A stretch of 64,000 nucleotides of DNA from Ensifer sp. USDA 6670 (GTDB taxonomy: Bacteria > Pseudomonadota > Alphaproteobacteria > Rhizobiales > Rhizobiaceae). The notes beneath the pieces were generated by a model. That model was not told where the DNA came from. It was given only the letters and a program-made list of their open reading frames with translations, and did not search any database. Of the stretch, positions 9,486 through 17,342 are shown in pieces. The DNA lies in the NCBI GenBank assembly GCA_000421085.1, contig ATWE01000015.1, positions 62,001 through 126,000 on the forward strand. The letters run 5' to 3'. Positions within the stretch are counted from its first letter, which is position 1. Each line of letters begins with the position of its first letter. A program made the translations under genes and the position numbers.

Positions 9486-9512
9486 GCCAGGAGTGTTGCG
9501 CCATTTCCTGGC
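9486..9512. terminator. Possible hairpin terminator after hflX
   Basis: GCCAGGA (9486-9492) pairs with TCCTGGC (9506-9512) around a 13-nt loop, 3 bases after the hflX stop. No T-tract follows. It lies between convergent genes and could end hflX transcripts weakly. Confidence 0.3.
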
Positions 9513-9550
9513 TGTCCGCACAGGTTATAAGAGCGGGCGCGCCTTTCCGC

Positions 9551-9666
9551 CCTCATCCCCGTGTTCGTCACAGGAATCCGGCAGCGCTGCGTCTGCGGCG
9601 CGGAAGAGCCTTTTCAGTCCAATGACTTGGCCTGGCTGAATTCCCGTGACAGGCACAGGAATGAGG
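9551..9666. repeat. Inverted pair of a rhizobial-type intergenic repeat unit
   Basis: Two diverged copies of a ~32-bp unit face each other between the convergent hflX and mazG genes. The left copy is 9551-9582 (beginning CCTCATCCCCGTG). The right copy is 9635-9666, whose reverse complement begins CCTCATTCCTGTG. About 24 of 32 positions match, and GTCAC followed by GGAAT is shared. The ~50-bp interior contains CTGCGTCTGCGGCGC. The unit resembles palindromic elements widespread between rhizobial genes; family assignment is from memory and unverified. Confidence 0.6.
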
Positions 9667-9699
9667 AGCAGCATCGACGCAGTGGGTAACGCCACAAGC

Positions 9700-10533
9700 C
9701 TACGTCAGCTGCCTTTCGATAGCCTTCGCCGCCTGCCAGAGTTCTTCCATGCGCTCCAGCGATGCCGCGTCGAGCGTTTCGCCTCCGGCTTCCAGTTCCT
9801 TCTCGATGTGGCCGAAACGGCGCCGGAACTTGGTATTGGTGCCGCGCAGAGCCATTTCCGGATCGCTGCCGACATGGCGGCCGATATTGACGAGCGCGAA
9901 GATCAGGTCGCCGAGCTCGTCTGCGACCTTCCTCCGGTCTCCGTCTTTCAGTGCTTGCCGCAGCTCGCCGATTTCCTCCTCGACCTTGTCGAGGATCGGC
10001 TCAGGCTCGGACCAGTCGAAGCCGACCTTTGCCGCCCGTTCCTGCAGCTTCAACGCTTCGACCAGCGCCGGAAAGCTGCGCTGGATCGAGCCGAGATGGC
10101 CCGCGTGCTCCTCTTGCGACACGCCGCGCCGCAGGCGCCGTTGCCGCCGGTCGGCCTTTTCGGCCTGTTTGATCTCGTCCCATTGCAGCTTCACCGCCTC
10201 GGCGGTGTCGGCGTCGGAGCGGGCGAAGACATGCGGATGGCGGCGGATCATCTTGCGCGTGATGGCTTCGACGACGTCTCCGAAGGAAAACGCGCCGGTC
10301 TCCTCGGCCATGCGTGCGTGAAAGACCACCTGCAGCAAAAGGTCCCCGAGTTCGTCGCACAGGTCGTCCATGTCATGACGCTCGATGGCGTCGGCGACCT
10401 CATAGGCCTCTTCGATCGTGTAAGGCCGGATCGTCTCGAACGTCTGCACGATATCCCAGGGGCAGCCCGTCTCCGGGTCGCGGAGCGCGGCCATGATATC
10501 GAGCAGGCGTTGAATGTCGCGGGAAGCTTCCAT
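9700..10533 (-). CDS. mazG: MazG nucleoside triphosphate pyrophosphohydrolase
   Basis: MazG hydrolyses (d)NTPs to the monophosphate and PPi, cleaning the nucleotide pool and, in E. coli, affecting ppGpp. From the ATG at 10533 the protein has 277 residues. The first MazG domain has the metal-binding helix E41-E42-x2-E45 (EEAYE) and E61/D64 (CDELGDLL); a second, similar domain follows in the C-terminal half (EEIGELRQAL, ADELGDLI). A TTG at 10539 would add two residues and overlap the upstream stop; the ATG is taken as the start. The upstream deaminase gene ends 2 bases away, so the two form an operon with a plausible nucleotide-metabolism theme. Confidence 0.93.
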   Translation of the reverse strand: MEASRDIQRLLDIMAALRDPETGCPWDIVQTFETIRPYTIEEAYEVADAIERHDMDDLCDELGDLLLQVVFHARMAEETGAFSFGDVVEAITRKMIRRHPHVFARSDADTAEAVKLQWDEIKQAEKADRRQRRLRRGVSQEEHAGHLGSIQRSFPALVEALKLQERAAKVGFDWSEPEPILDKVEEEIGELRQALKDGDRRKVADELGDLIFALVNIGRHVGSDPEMALRGTNTKFRRRFGHIEKELEAGGETLDAASLERMEELWQAAKAIERQLT

Positions 10534-10535
10534 GG

Positions 10536-11123
10536 TCAATTCAGCGGTATGGCGTTGGTATCTTTGCTCGCCTGATAGGTATCGGACAGACGATCGTAGC
10601 GTGCCCGGATGCGGGCGTCCTGGCCGGTGAGCCGCTGCCGCGTTTCCGGATCGGCCTCCTGCATCAGTGCCGCGATGGACGCCGATTTCCAGAACGCATT
10701 CTGGCGGGCGTAGCCGCCCGGTTCGAGCCGAAAGACCTCCTTCAGGATTTTGAGGTCATGCGGGATGGCGAAGCTGTCGCGCGAATCCTCGTGGCTGAAG
10801 AAGTAGTAGAAGTTATCGAAACCTGCCCAGGTGATCGCCGAGAGACACATGGAGCAGGGCTCATGCGTCGACAGGAAGATCAGCTCGCGCGTGTCCGGCG
10901 TCTCGGCCATCTCGTAGAAGCGCTTGAGCGTGTGCACCTCGCCATGCCACAGCGGATTTTCGGTTTCGTTATTGGTTTCGGCCAGCACCAGCGACAGATC
11001 GGACTTGCGCAGGATAGCGGCCCCGAACACCTTGTTGCCGTCGGCTACGCCCTTTTCGGTGAGCGGCAGTATGTCCTCTTCGATGACGGTCAGGAGGCGC
11101 TCTGCCAGTTGGGTCTGTTTCAT
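10536..11123 (-). CDS. Zinc-dependent nucleoside/nucleobase deaminase family protein
   Basis: This 195-residue protein carries the cytidine/deoxycytidylate deaminase zinc site: H60 and E62 in WHGEVHTLK and C90/C93 in PCSMCLSAI. The HxE...PCxxC pattern supplies three zinc ligands and the general acid-base Glu. The substrate cannot be told from sequence; guanine, cytosine or a modified nucleoside are all possible. The start is the ATG at 11123; longer reading to 11225 gives an unlikely Pro/Gly-rich N-terminus. It directly precedes mazG. Confidence 0.8.
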   Translation of the reverse strand: MKQTQLAERLLTVIEEDILPLTEKGVADGNKVFGAAILRKSDLSLVLAETNNETENPLWHGEVHTLKRFYEMAETPDTRELIFLSTHEPCSMCLSAITWAGFDNFYYFFSHEDSRDSFAIPHDLKILKEVFRLEPGGYARQNAFWKSASIAALMQEADPETRQRLTGQDARIRARYDRLSDTYQASKDTNAIPLN

Positions 11124-11182
11124 TGTCTCGGTCTCCTGCTTAGAGCCGGCATTTAACGGAGGACGGCCGATCGGCGCAATGG

Positions 11183-11203
11183 CTGAACCACCGGGCGGTT
11201 CAG
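11183..11203. promoter_or_regulatory. Inverted repeat upstream of cysG
   Basis: CTGAACC-ACCGGGC-GGTTCAG is a perfect 7-bp inverted repeat in the 224-nt region between the divergent deaminase and cysG genes, about 145 bases before the cysG ATG. It may be an operator or part of a leader; no U-run follows. I recognise no known riboswitch in this region. Confidence 0.35.
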
Positions 11204-11347
11204 AGGTCCGGAGATATTTGCTCAAAATGATTGGCTGTCGAGCAAAACAATACGTGACCCGAAAAGCATTGAAATTTCTGTTCCTTCAATTGTTCCGGCC
11301 TATAGGGGATATTTGCCGCAGCCTGCAAAAGGAGCCGTCCCCTCGTT

Positions 11348-12805
11348 ATGTCGCAGAAATTGTCCGTCTTTCCGGCATTCTTTCGCGTCGCGCAGAAAAG
11401 CGTGGCGGTGTTCGGCAATGGGGACGAGGCCTTCGCCAAGGTACGGTTGCTGCTGAACACCGAGGCGCGCATCGTCGCCTATGCGGATCGGCCGGAACCG
11501 GCATTCGAGGCTTTTCTGGATGCCAACGATATCGAGACCGTGCGCGAACCCTTTGGGGCTCATCAGGTCGAAGGCGCCGTCCTCGTCTTTGCCGCAACCG
11601 GCGATGCGGCGCTTGATCGCGTTGTCGTGACTGCGGCGCGCGAGTGGAAAATTCCCGCAAATGCGGTGGATCAGCCGGATTATTGCGATTTCCTCACGCC
11701 GGCACTGGTCAACCGAGCGCCCGTCGCAGTCGCGATCGGCACAGAAGGGGCAGGGCCGGTTCTGGCGCAGATGATCCGCGCGCAGATCGATCAATTGCTG
11801 TCGCCGTCGCTGGGTATTGTTGCCTCTTTGGCAGCGAGCTATCGCGACGCCGTCGACCGCCTCGTGCCGCGCGGCGTCGCGCGGCGTGTCTTCTGGCGCC
11901 GCTTCTTCTCAGGCCCCGTGGCGGATCACGTCGCGCTCGGCGATCTCGCATCCGCACGCCGGGAGGCCTCGAAGCTTCTCGATGCCGCGGGCGGCGTAGC
12001 CGGGCATGTGTGGCTGGTCGGCGCCGGACCGGGCGCCGAAGACCTGCTGACGCTCCGTGCGCAGCGCGTGATGATGGAAGCGGACGCCATCGTTTATGAT
12101 GCGCTGGTGCCGCAAGCGATCGTCGACATGGGTCGCCGCGACGCCGAGCGACTTTCGGTCGGCAAGCGCAAGGGCTGCCATACCAAATCGCAGGACGAGA
12201 TCAATCAGTTGCTGGTGAAGCTTGCCGGCGAAGGCAAGCGGGTCGTCCGGCTGAAGTCCGGCGACCCTCTGGTCTACGGCCGGGCAGGCGAGGAAATGGC
12301 GGCACTGCGCGAGGCCGGCATCAGCTACGAGGTAGTGCCGGGGATCACATCGGCCTTTGCCGCGGCCGCCGATTTCGAACTGCCGCTGACGCTGCGCGGC
12401 GTGGCATCGTCGCTGGTTTTCACGACGGGGCACGATTTGACAGGCAGCGTTCTTCCCGATTGGGCGCGACTGGCGGTTTCCGGCGCGACGATTGCGGTCT
12501 ACATGGGCCGCACCGTTGCGGCTTCCGTCGCCTCGCGGCTCATGCAGGCCGGTCTGCCGCAGGACACGACCGTCGCGGTGATCGAGAATGCGAGCCGTGC
12601 CGAGCGCCGTCTCCTGCACGGAACGCTCGGCGATCTGCCGGACCTCGAGGCCCGCACGGAACTGGACGGGCCGGTCATGGTGATCATCGGCGAAGCGGTT
12701 GCGGGCGCGAATTTCGAACGCTCCGAACCGCTGGCGGCTGGCCGCATCAAGTATAGCGGTGCCGCCAAAGCTTCAACGAAACGCACCGAACAGATCTGGA
12801 ATTGA
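11348..12805 (+). CDS. cysG: Siroheme synthase CysG (precorrin-2 dehydrogenase/chelatase plus uroporphyrinogen-III methyltransferase)
   Basis: CysG makes siroheme, the cofactor of the sulfite reductase encoded two genes downstream. The 485-residue protein has an N-terminal Rossmann part (about 1-220) and a complete C-terminal SUMT domain from VWLVGAGPGAEDLLTLRA, with VVRLKSGDPLVYGRAGEE and VVPGITSAFAAAAD. In the N-terminal half the usual GGG-type nucleotide loop reads FGNGDEAFAK (22-31) and the ATDD motif, which contains the catalytic Asp, reads ATGD (83-86). So one of two adjacent Asp residues is replaced; whether it is the catalytic one depends on alignment. Start at ATG 11348, with AAAAGGAG about 11 bases upstream. 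It opens the cys operon. Confidence 0.92.
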   Translation: MSQKLSVFPAFFRVAQKSVAVFGNGDEAFAKVRLLLNTEARIVAYADRPEPAFEAFLDANDIETVREPFGAHQVEGAVLVFAATGDAALDRVVVTAAREWKIPANAVDQPDYCDFLTPALVNRAPVAVAIGTEGAGPVLAQMIRAQIDQLLSPSLGIVASLAASYRDAVDRLVPRGVARRVFWRRFFSGPVADHVALGDLASARREASKLLDAAGGVAGHVWLVGAGPGAEDLLTLRAQRVMMEADAIVYDALVPQAIVDMGRRDAERLSVGKRKGCHTKSQDEINQLLVKLAGEGKRVVRLKSGDPLVYGRAGEEMAALREAGISYEVVPGITSAFAAAADFELPLTLRGVASSLVFTTGHDLTGSVLPDWARLAVSGATIAVYMGRTVAASVASRLMQAGLPQDTTVAVIENASRAERRLLHGTLGDLPDLEARTELDGPVMVIIGEAVAGANFERSEPLAAGRIKYSGAAKASTKRTEQIWN

Positions 12806-12815
12806 GGACGACGCG

Positions 12816-13133
12816 ATGGTGGAAAAGGTTCTGACGGCAAACCGTTTGGCGGATGGCATTTCGGTCTGGCTCGACGCTTCCGGCAATTGGGTGGAGTCGT
12901 TGCAGGATGCCTTCGTCGCTCGCCATGCGGAGGCCGTCGCGGCCCTGGAGGCGACCGGCAAGCGCTCGTTCGACGAGAATAAAGTTGTAGACGTCAACGT
13001 TATCGACGTCGAGGAAGTCGACGGTACGCTGCGGCCGTTGCGCATGCGCGAGCGGATCCGTGCCGAAGGGCCGTCGATCCCCTACGCTCCCGGATATAAT
13101 GGGCTTGCGGGCCCGAAGAATGTTGCTGCCTGA
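12816..13133 (+). CDS. DUF2849 family small protein, sulfite-reductase partner by context
   Basis: The 105-residue protein (MVEKVLTANRLADGISVWLD...) matches my recollection of the DUF2849 family, which regularly sits beside cysI in alphaproteobacteria. It has no membrane segment, signal peptide or Cys cluster. The visible pattern is a short beta-rich N-terminus (ANRLADGISVWLDASGNWVE), an acidic VIDVEEVDG stretch and a Pro/Gly C-terminus. GAGGA lies about 7 bases before the ATG. It is 10 bases after cysG and 14 before cysI, firmly inside the operon. Its function is unknown; a role in assembly or activity of the siroheme sulfite reductase is inferred only from position. Confidence 0.8.
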   Translation: MVEKVLTANRLADGISVWLDASGNWVESLQDAFVARHAEAVAALEATGKRSFDENKVVDVNVIDVEEVDGTLRPLRMRERIRAEGPSIPYAPGYNGLAGPKNVAA

Positions 13134-13147
13134 GGACCTGAGAAGCC

Positions 13148-14821
13148 ATGTATCGTTACGACGAATTCGACCACGCCTTCGTTTCTGCACGCGTCGAGCA
13201 GTTCCGCGACCAGGTCCAGCGGCGGCTGTCCGGCGAACTTGCGGAGGATGCGTTCAAGCCGCTGCGCCTGATGAACGGCGTCTATCTGCAGCTCCATGCC
13301 TATATGCTCCGCGTCGCCATTCCCTATGGTACGCTCTCGAGCCGGCAGATGCGGATGCTTGCCCATATCGCCCGCGAATATGACCGCGGCTACGGACATT
13401 TCACCACCCGCCAGAACATCCAGTACAACTGGCCGCGCCTTTCCGACACGCCGGATATCCTCCAGGAACTGGCAAGCGTGGAGATGCACGCGCTGCAGAC
13501 CTCCGGCAACTGCATTCGCAACGTGACGGCGGACCATTTCGCCGGTGCCGCGGCTGACGAAGTCGCCGACCCGCGCCCCTATGCCGAAATCCTCAGGCAA
13601 TGGTCGAGCGTCCATCCGGAGTTTTCCTTCCTGCCGCGCAAGTTCAAGATCGCTGTGACCGGCGCCGAGCGCGACCGAGCCGCCATTCAGGTGCATGACA
13701 TCGGCCTGCACCTCAAGAAGGACGAGAATGGCAAGCTTGGCTTTGCCGTCTATGTCGGCGGCGGACAGGGCCGCACGCCGCTGATCGCCAAGAAGATCCG
13801 CGACTTCCTGCCGGAAGAGGACCTGCTCTCCTACACCACCGCGATCATGCGCGTGTACAACCTCCATGGCCGCCGCGACAACAAGTACAAGGCCCGCATC
13901 AAGATCCTGGTTCATGAAACCGGTGCCGAGGAACTGGCCCGTCAGGTGGAGGTCGAATTCGCCAATCTGAAGGACACGGAACTGAAGCTGCCGGATACGG
14001 ATATCCAGGCGATTGCTGCCTATTTTGCGCCTGCGATGCTGCCGAACCGGCCTGAGGGCTGGGGCAGTCTCGCCCGCTGGAAGAAGGCCGATCCGGAATT
14101 TGCCCGCTGGGTGCACCAGAACGTTCAGCCGCACAAGCATCCCGATTACGGCATGGTGACGATCTCGCTGAAGCCGATCGGCGGCATTCCGGGCGACGCG
14201 AGCCACGAACAGATGGATGCGGTCGCCGATATCGCCGAGGAGTATGCCTTCGACGAGATCCGCGTCAGCCATGAGCAGAACCTGATGCTGCCGCATGTGG
14301 CGCTGGCTGACCTCGAACCGGTCTATCGTTCTCTGGTCGCCGCCGGCCTCGCCACCGCCAATGCGGGGCTGATCACCGACATCATAGCCTGTCCGGGGCT
14401 CGACTACTGTGCACTTGCCAATGCACGCTCGATTCCGGTCGCGCAGGAGATTTCGAACCGTTTCGGCTCGCCCGAGCGGCAGGCCGAAATCGGCGAGCTC
14501 AAGATCAAGATCTCCGGCTGCATCAATGCCTGCGGGCATCATCACGTCGGCCATATCGGTCTTCTGGGCGTCGAGAAAAAGGGCGCGGAGCTCTATCAGA
14601 TCACGCTCGGCGGCTCCGGCGACGAGCATACATCGATAGGCGAGATCATCGGCCGCGGCTTCGAGCCGGAAAAAGTGACCGACGCGGTGGAGACGATCGT
14701 CGACACCTATCTCGGCCTGCGCCGGGACAAGTCGGAGACCTTCCTCGAAGCCTATCGCCGGGTGGGGCCGCAGCCTTTCAAGGACGCGCTCTATGGCGGC
14801 GGTGCGCAGGCAGCCGCGTGA
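13148..14821 (+). CDS. cysI: Sulfite reductase (siroheme/[4Fe-4S] hemoprotein)
   Basis: This enzyme reduces sulfite to sulfide for cysteine synthesis. The 557-residue protein has the two-fold nitrite/sulfite reductase architecture, and the four cluster/siroheme cysteines are visible: C415 and C421 in CPGLDYC, then C458 and C462 in CINAC, followed by GHHHVGHIG. The family also contains ferredoxin-nitrite reductases, but the company of cysG, DUF934 and fpr argues for sulfite. No CysJ flavoprotein is present, so electrons may come from another donor, possibly ferredoxin with the nearby Fpr. Start ATG 13148 follows GAGGACCTGAGAAGCC. Confidence 0.92.
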   Translation: MYRYDEFDHAFVSARVEQFRDQVQRRLSGELAEDAFKPLRLMNGVYLQLHAYMLRVAIPYGTLSSRQMRMLAHIAREYDRGYGHFTTRQNIQYNWPRLSDTPDILQELASVEMHALQTSGNCIRNVTADHFAGAAADEVADPRPYAEILRQWSSVHPEFSFLPRKFKIAVTGAERDRAAIQVHDIGLHLKKDENGKLGFAVYVGGGQGRTPLIAKKIRDFLPEEDLLSYTTAIMRVYNLHGRRDNKYKARIKILVHETGAEELARQVEVEFANLKDTELKLPDTDIQAIAAYFAPAMLPNRPEGWGSLARWKKADPEFARWVHQNVQPHKHPDYGMVTISLKPIGGIPGDASHEQMDAVADIAEEYAFDEIRVSHEQNLMLPHVALADLEPVYRSLVAAGLATANAGLITDIIACPGLDYCALANARSIPVAQEISNRFGSPERQAEIGELKIKISGCINACGHHHVGHIGLLGVEKKGAELYQITLGGSGDEHTSIGEIIGRGFEPEKVTDAVETIVDTYLGLRRDKSETFLEAYRRVGPQPFKDALYGGGAQAAA

Positions 14822-14837
14822 TCCAAGGACAGCAAAG

Positions 14838-15338
14838 ATGACGAAAATCTGGAAAGAAACCGGCTTCGTGAACGATGATCCCTGGGTGATCGAAACCGAC
14901 GAGACCAAGGCCGGGTCGAATGAGAAGGCGATTCTGAGCATCGACGGCTTCCTGGCAGCGGTTGCGGAGAGCGAAGCCTCTGAGCTTGGCGTTCTGATCA
15001 ACCCCGCGGACGACGTGACGCGTCTTCAGCCCCATCTCGAACGGATCGCGCTGGTGGCGGTGGCATTTCCGGCTTTCAGCGACGGCCGGTCCTTCAGCCA
15101 TGCGTCGTTGCTGCGTTCGCGGCTCGGCTACCAGGGCGAAATCCGCGCCGTCGGCGACGTGCTGATCGATCAGATCCCGCTGATGCTGCGCTGCGGCGTC
15201 GACAGCTTCGCCGTAACCAACGCCACGGCGATCAAGCGGCTTTCGGAGGGCCGGTTGCCCGGCATTTCCAACCACTACCAGCCGACGGCAAAGCCGTCCG
15301 TCAACATCAATTCCTACAGCTGGCGCCGCGTCTCTTGA
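14838..15338 (+). CDS. DUF934 family protein, predicted sulfite-reduction component
   Basis: The 166-residue protein (MTKIWKETGFVNDDPWVIE...) fits DUF934, annotated elsewhere as an oxidoreductase probably involved in sulfite reduction. The conserved core reads FPAFSDGRSFSHASLLRSRLGYQGEIRAVGDVLIDQ, after which comes a C-terminal YQPT/INSYSWRR tail. It has no transmembrane segment and no obvious cofactor motif. It starts 16 bases after cysI and ends the tight part of the operon; fpr follows after 145 bases. Its biochemical activity is, as far as I know, not defined. Confidence 0.82.
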   Translation: MTKIWKETGFVNDDPWVIETDETKAGSNEKAILSIDGFLAAVAESEASELGVLINPADDVTRLQPHLERIALVAVAFPAFSDGRSFSHASLLRSRLGYQGEIRAVGDVLIDQIPLMLRCGVDSFAVTNATAIKRLSEGRLPGISNHYQPTAKPSVNINSYSWRRVS

Positions 15339-15393
15339 GAGACTCGGGCCGCGACAGTGTGAAGCAAGCCGAAATCCTCGAAAGCGACTATAT

Positions 15394-15414
15394 TTGGAAG
15401 GGATTTCCTTCCAA
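15394..15414. promoter_or_regulatory. Perfect inverted repeat upstream of fpr
   Basis: TTGGAAGG-GATTT-CCTTCCAA is an 8-bp perfect inverted repeat with a 5-nt centre, placed 70 bases before the fpr ATG and 56 after the DUF934 stop. No T-run follows, so it looks more like an operator than a terminator. The regulator is unknown. Confidence 0.5.
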
Positions 15415-15483
15415 TTCGGCATGGGTTGGAATATCCGCTTGTAGTTGATAAACAGCGTCACCATTTACAGGACTGTGGTCACG

Positions 15484-16296
15484 ATGAATGCTCCGGCAAA
15501 GAAAGAAGATTTCGCGGTACAGGCTCCGGCAGGCGTCTTCGCTGAAACGGTGACGAGCGTCGAACACTACACCGACCGGCTCTTCCGCTTCCGCATGACG
15601 CGCCCGCAGGAGTTCCGCTTCCGCTCGGGTGAATTTGCGATGATCGGCCTGATGGTTGGCGACAAGCCCGCTTATCGTGCCTATTCGATCGCGAGCCCGG
15701 CATGGGACGAGGAACTGGAATTCTTCTCGATCAAAGTGCCCGATGGGCCGCTGACGTCACATCTGCAGGGGATCAAGCCAGGCGACCAGGTGCTGATGCG
15801 CAAGAAGCCGACGGGCACGCTGGTGCTGGATGCGCTCGTGCCCGGCCGCAGGCTCTATATGTTCTCGACGGGCACGGGTATCGCGCCTTTTGCGAGCCTC
15901 ATCCGCGACCCGGAGACCTTCGAGAAGTTCGAGGAGGTCATCCTCACCCATACGTGCCGCGATGTGGCGGAGCTGAAATACGGTTTCGATCTTGTCGATG
16001 AAATCCGCAATCACGAATTCCTGAACGAGATCGTCGGCGACAAACTTCGGCACTATGCCACGGTGACGCGCGAGGAATATCCTTTCAAGGGCCGGATCAC
16101 CGACCTGATGACCAACGGCAAGTTCTTCGCCGACCTCGGCCTGCCGCCGCTCGATCCCGCGATCGACCGCGGCATGATCTGCGGCTCCACCGCCATGCTG
16201 AAGGACACCAAGCAAATCCTGGAAGCCGCAGGCTTGACGGAAGGCGCCAACAACAAGCCGGCAGAGTTCGTCATCGAACGCGCATTCGTCGGCTGA
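15484..16296 (+). CDS. fpr: Ferredoxin/flavodoxin-NADP+ reductase
   Basis: Fpr shuttles electrons between NADPH and ferredoxin or flavodoxin. The 270-residue protein shows the FAD-binding RAYSIASP motif and the NADP-binding STGTGIAPFASLIRDPE motif of plant-type reductases, and ends in an aromatic-containing AFVG tail typical of bacterial class I enzymes. ATG 15484 is preferred over the upstream in-frame 15445 ATG because homology begins at APAKKEDF. It lies after the cysI cluster and may supply reducing power to CysI, or serve oxidative-stress defence; the separate inverted repeat upstream suggests independent regulation. Confidence 0.93.
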   Translation: MNAPAKKEDFAVQAPAGVFAETVTSVEHYTDRLFRFRMTRPQEFRFRSGEFAMIGLMVGDKPAYRAYSIASPAWDEELEFFSIKVPDGPLTSHLQGIKPGDQVLMRKKPTGTLVLDALVPGRRLYMFSTGTGIAPFASLIRDPETFEKFEEVILTHTCRDVAELKYGFDLVDEIRNHEFLNEIVGDKLRHYATVTREEYPFKGRITDLMTNGKFFADLGLPPLDPAIDRGMICGSTAMLKDTKQILEAAGLTEGANNKPAEFVIERAFVG

Positions 16297-16382
16297 TCCA
16301 TGGCGGCGAGGGCGAAAGCGTCCTCTTAAAGAAACTTTACGCCGATTTGCGGCCGCCGCTCATCCGCCTGCCGGCACCTTCT

Positions 16383-16508
16383 CCCCGCAAGCGGGGCGAA
16401 GGGACTCGTGGCGGCCGTCTCGGCTGCCGTAGTCACCAGCAGTTCGTAGGGCAGGTACCCTCTCCCTGCGTGCGGGGAGAGGGTTAGTCCTCGGGTTAAA
16501 CCCGAGGA
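16383..16508. repeat. Mosaic of three palindromes, rhizobial intergenic element type
   Basis: Three strong hairpins lie between fpr and aapP: CCCCGC-AA-GCGGGG (16383-16396), CCCTCTCCC with GGGAGAGGG around an 8-nt loop (16458-16483), and TCCTCGGGTT-A-AACCCGAGGA (16488-16508, 10-bp arms). The flanks (CTCATCCGCCTGCCGGCACC and CTTCTCCCCGC) look like the RIME/ABC class of rhizobial mosaic elements; that match is from memory. Being between convergent genes the block may also stop transcription from both sides. No ORF of interest is seen in 16297-16548. Confidence 0.65.
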
Positions 16509-16548
16509 GAGGGGAAGAGCCGAGGAGCGGACAAGCGCGCCGCTGTGC

Positions 16549-17325
16549 TCAGTGCAGGATCTGGCTGAGGAACAGCTTGGTCCGCTCGTGCTGCGGATTG
16601 TCGAAGAACTCGGCCGGCGAATTCTGTTCGACGATCTGGCCCTGGTCCATGAAGATCACGCGGTTGGCGACTTGGCGGGCGAAGCCCATTTCGTGGGTGA
16701 CGCAGATCATGGTCATGCCTTCTTCGGCGAGTCCGACCATGGTGTCGAGCACTTCCTTGACCATTTCCGGGTCGAGCGCAGAGGTAGGCTCGTCGAAGAG
16801 AAGGATTTTCGGCCGCATGCAAAGCGAGCGGGCGATGGCGACGCGCTGCTGCTGACCGCCCGAAAGCTGGCCTGGATATTTGAGCGCCTGTTCCGGAATC
16901 TTGACGCGCTCCAGGAAGTGCATCGCGACTTGCTCGGCCTCCTTTTTCGGCATCTTGCGGACCCAGATCGGCGCCAGCGTGCAGTTTTCCAGGATGGTCA
17001 GATGCGGGAAGAGGTTGAAGTGCTGGAAGACCATGCCGACTTCCCGGCGCACTTCATCGATCTTCTTCAGGTCGTTGGTGAGTTCGATGCCGTCGACGAC
17101 GATCTTGCCCTTCTGGTGCTCTTCGAGCCGATTGATGCAGCGAATCATCGTCGACTTGCCGGAGCCCGACGGGCCGGCGACGACGATGCGCTCGCCGCGC
17201 ATAACCCTGAGATTGATGTCGCGCAGCACATGAAAGTCACCGTACCATTTGTTCATGTTGGTGATTTCGATCGCGACATCCGTCGTCGAGACGGCCAGTT
17301 TCGGTGCAGTGGCGGTATTTGCCAT
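16549..17325 (-). CDS. aapP: AapP, ATP-binding subunit of general L-amino acid ABC transporter
   Basis: AapP energises the Aap uptake system for a wide range of L-amino acids. The 258-residue protein has Walker A GPSGSGKS (51-58), a Q-loop region, the ABC signature LSGGQQQR and Walker [15 protein letters not shown], and aligns with the polar amino acid GlnQ/HisP group. The start at 17325 ([10 protein letters not shown]) is preceded by a purine-rich AAAAGGGGAAAAAG Shine-Dalgarno; the frame extends further upstream but over aapM. It is the last gene of aapJQMP, 17 bases after aapM. Confidence 0.95.
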   Translation of the reverse strand: MANTATAPKLAVSTTDVAIEITNMNKWYGDFHVLRDINLRVMRGERIVVAGPSGSGKSTMIRCINRLEEHQKGKIVVDGIELTNDLKKIDEVRREVGMVFQHFNLFPHLTILENCTLAPIWVRKMPKKEAEQVAMHFLERVKIPEQALKYPGQLSGGQQQRVAIARSLCMRPKILLFDEPTSALDPEMVKEVLDTMVGLAEEGMTMICVTHEMGFARQVANRVIFMDQGQIVEQNSPAEFFDNPQHERTKLFLSQILH

Positions 17326-17342
17326 TTTCTTTTTCCCCTTTT

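Noticed and set aside
13082-15001. 639-codon open frame antisense to cysI
   Set aside because: Same GC3 shadow effect; the plus-strand frame is a full sulfite reductase with its cluster cysteines.
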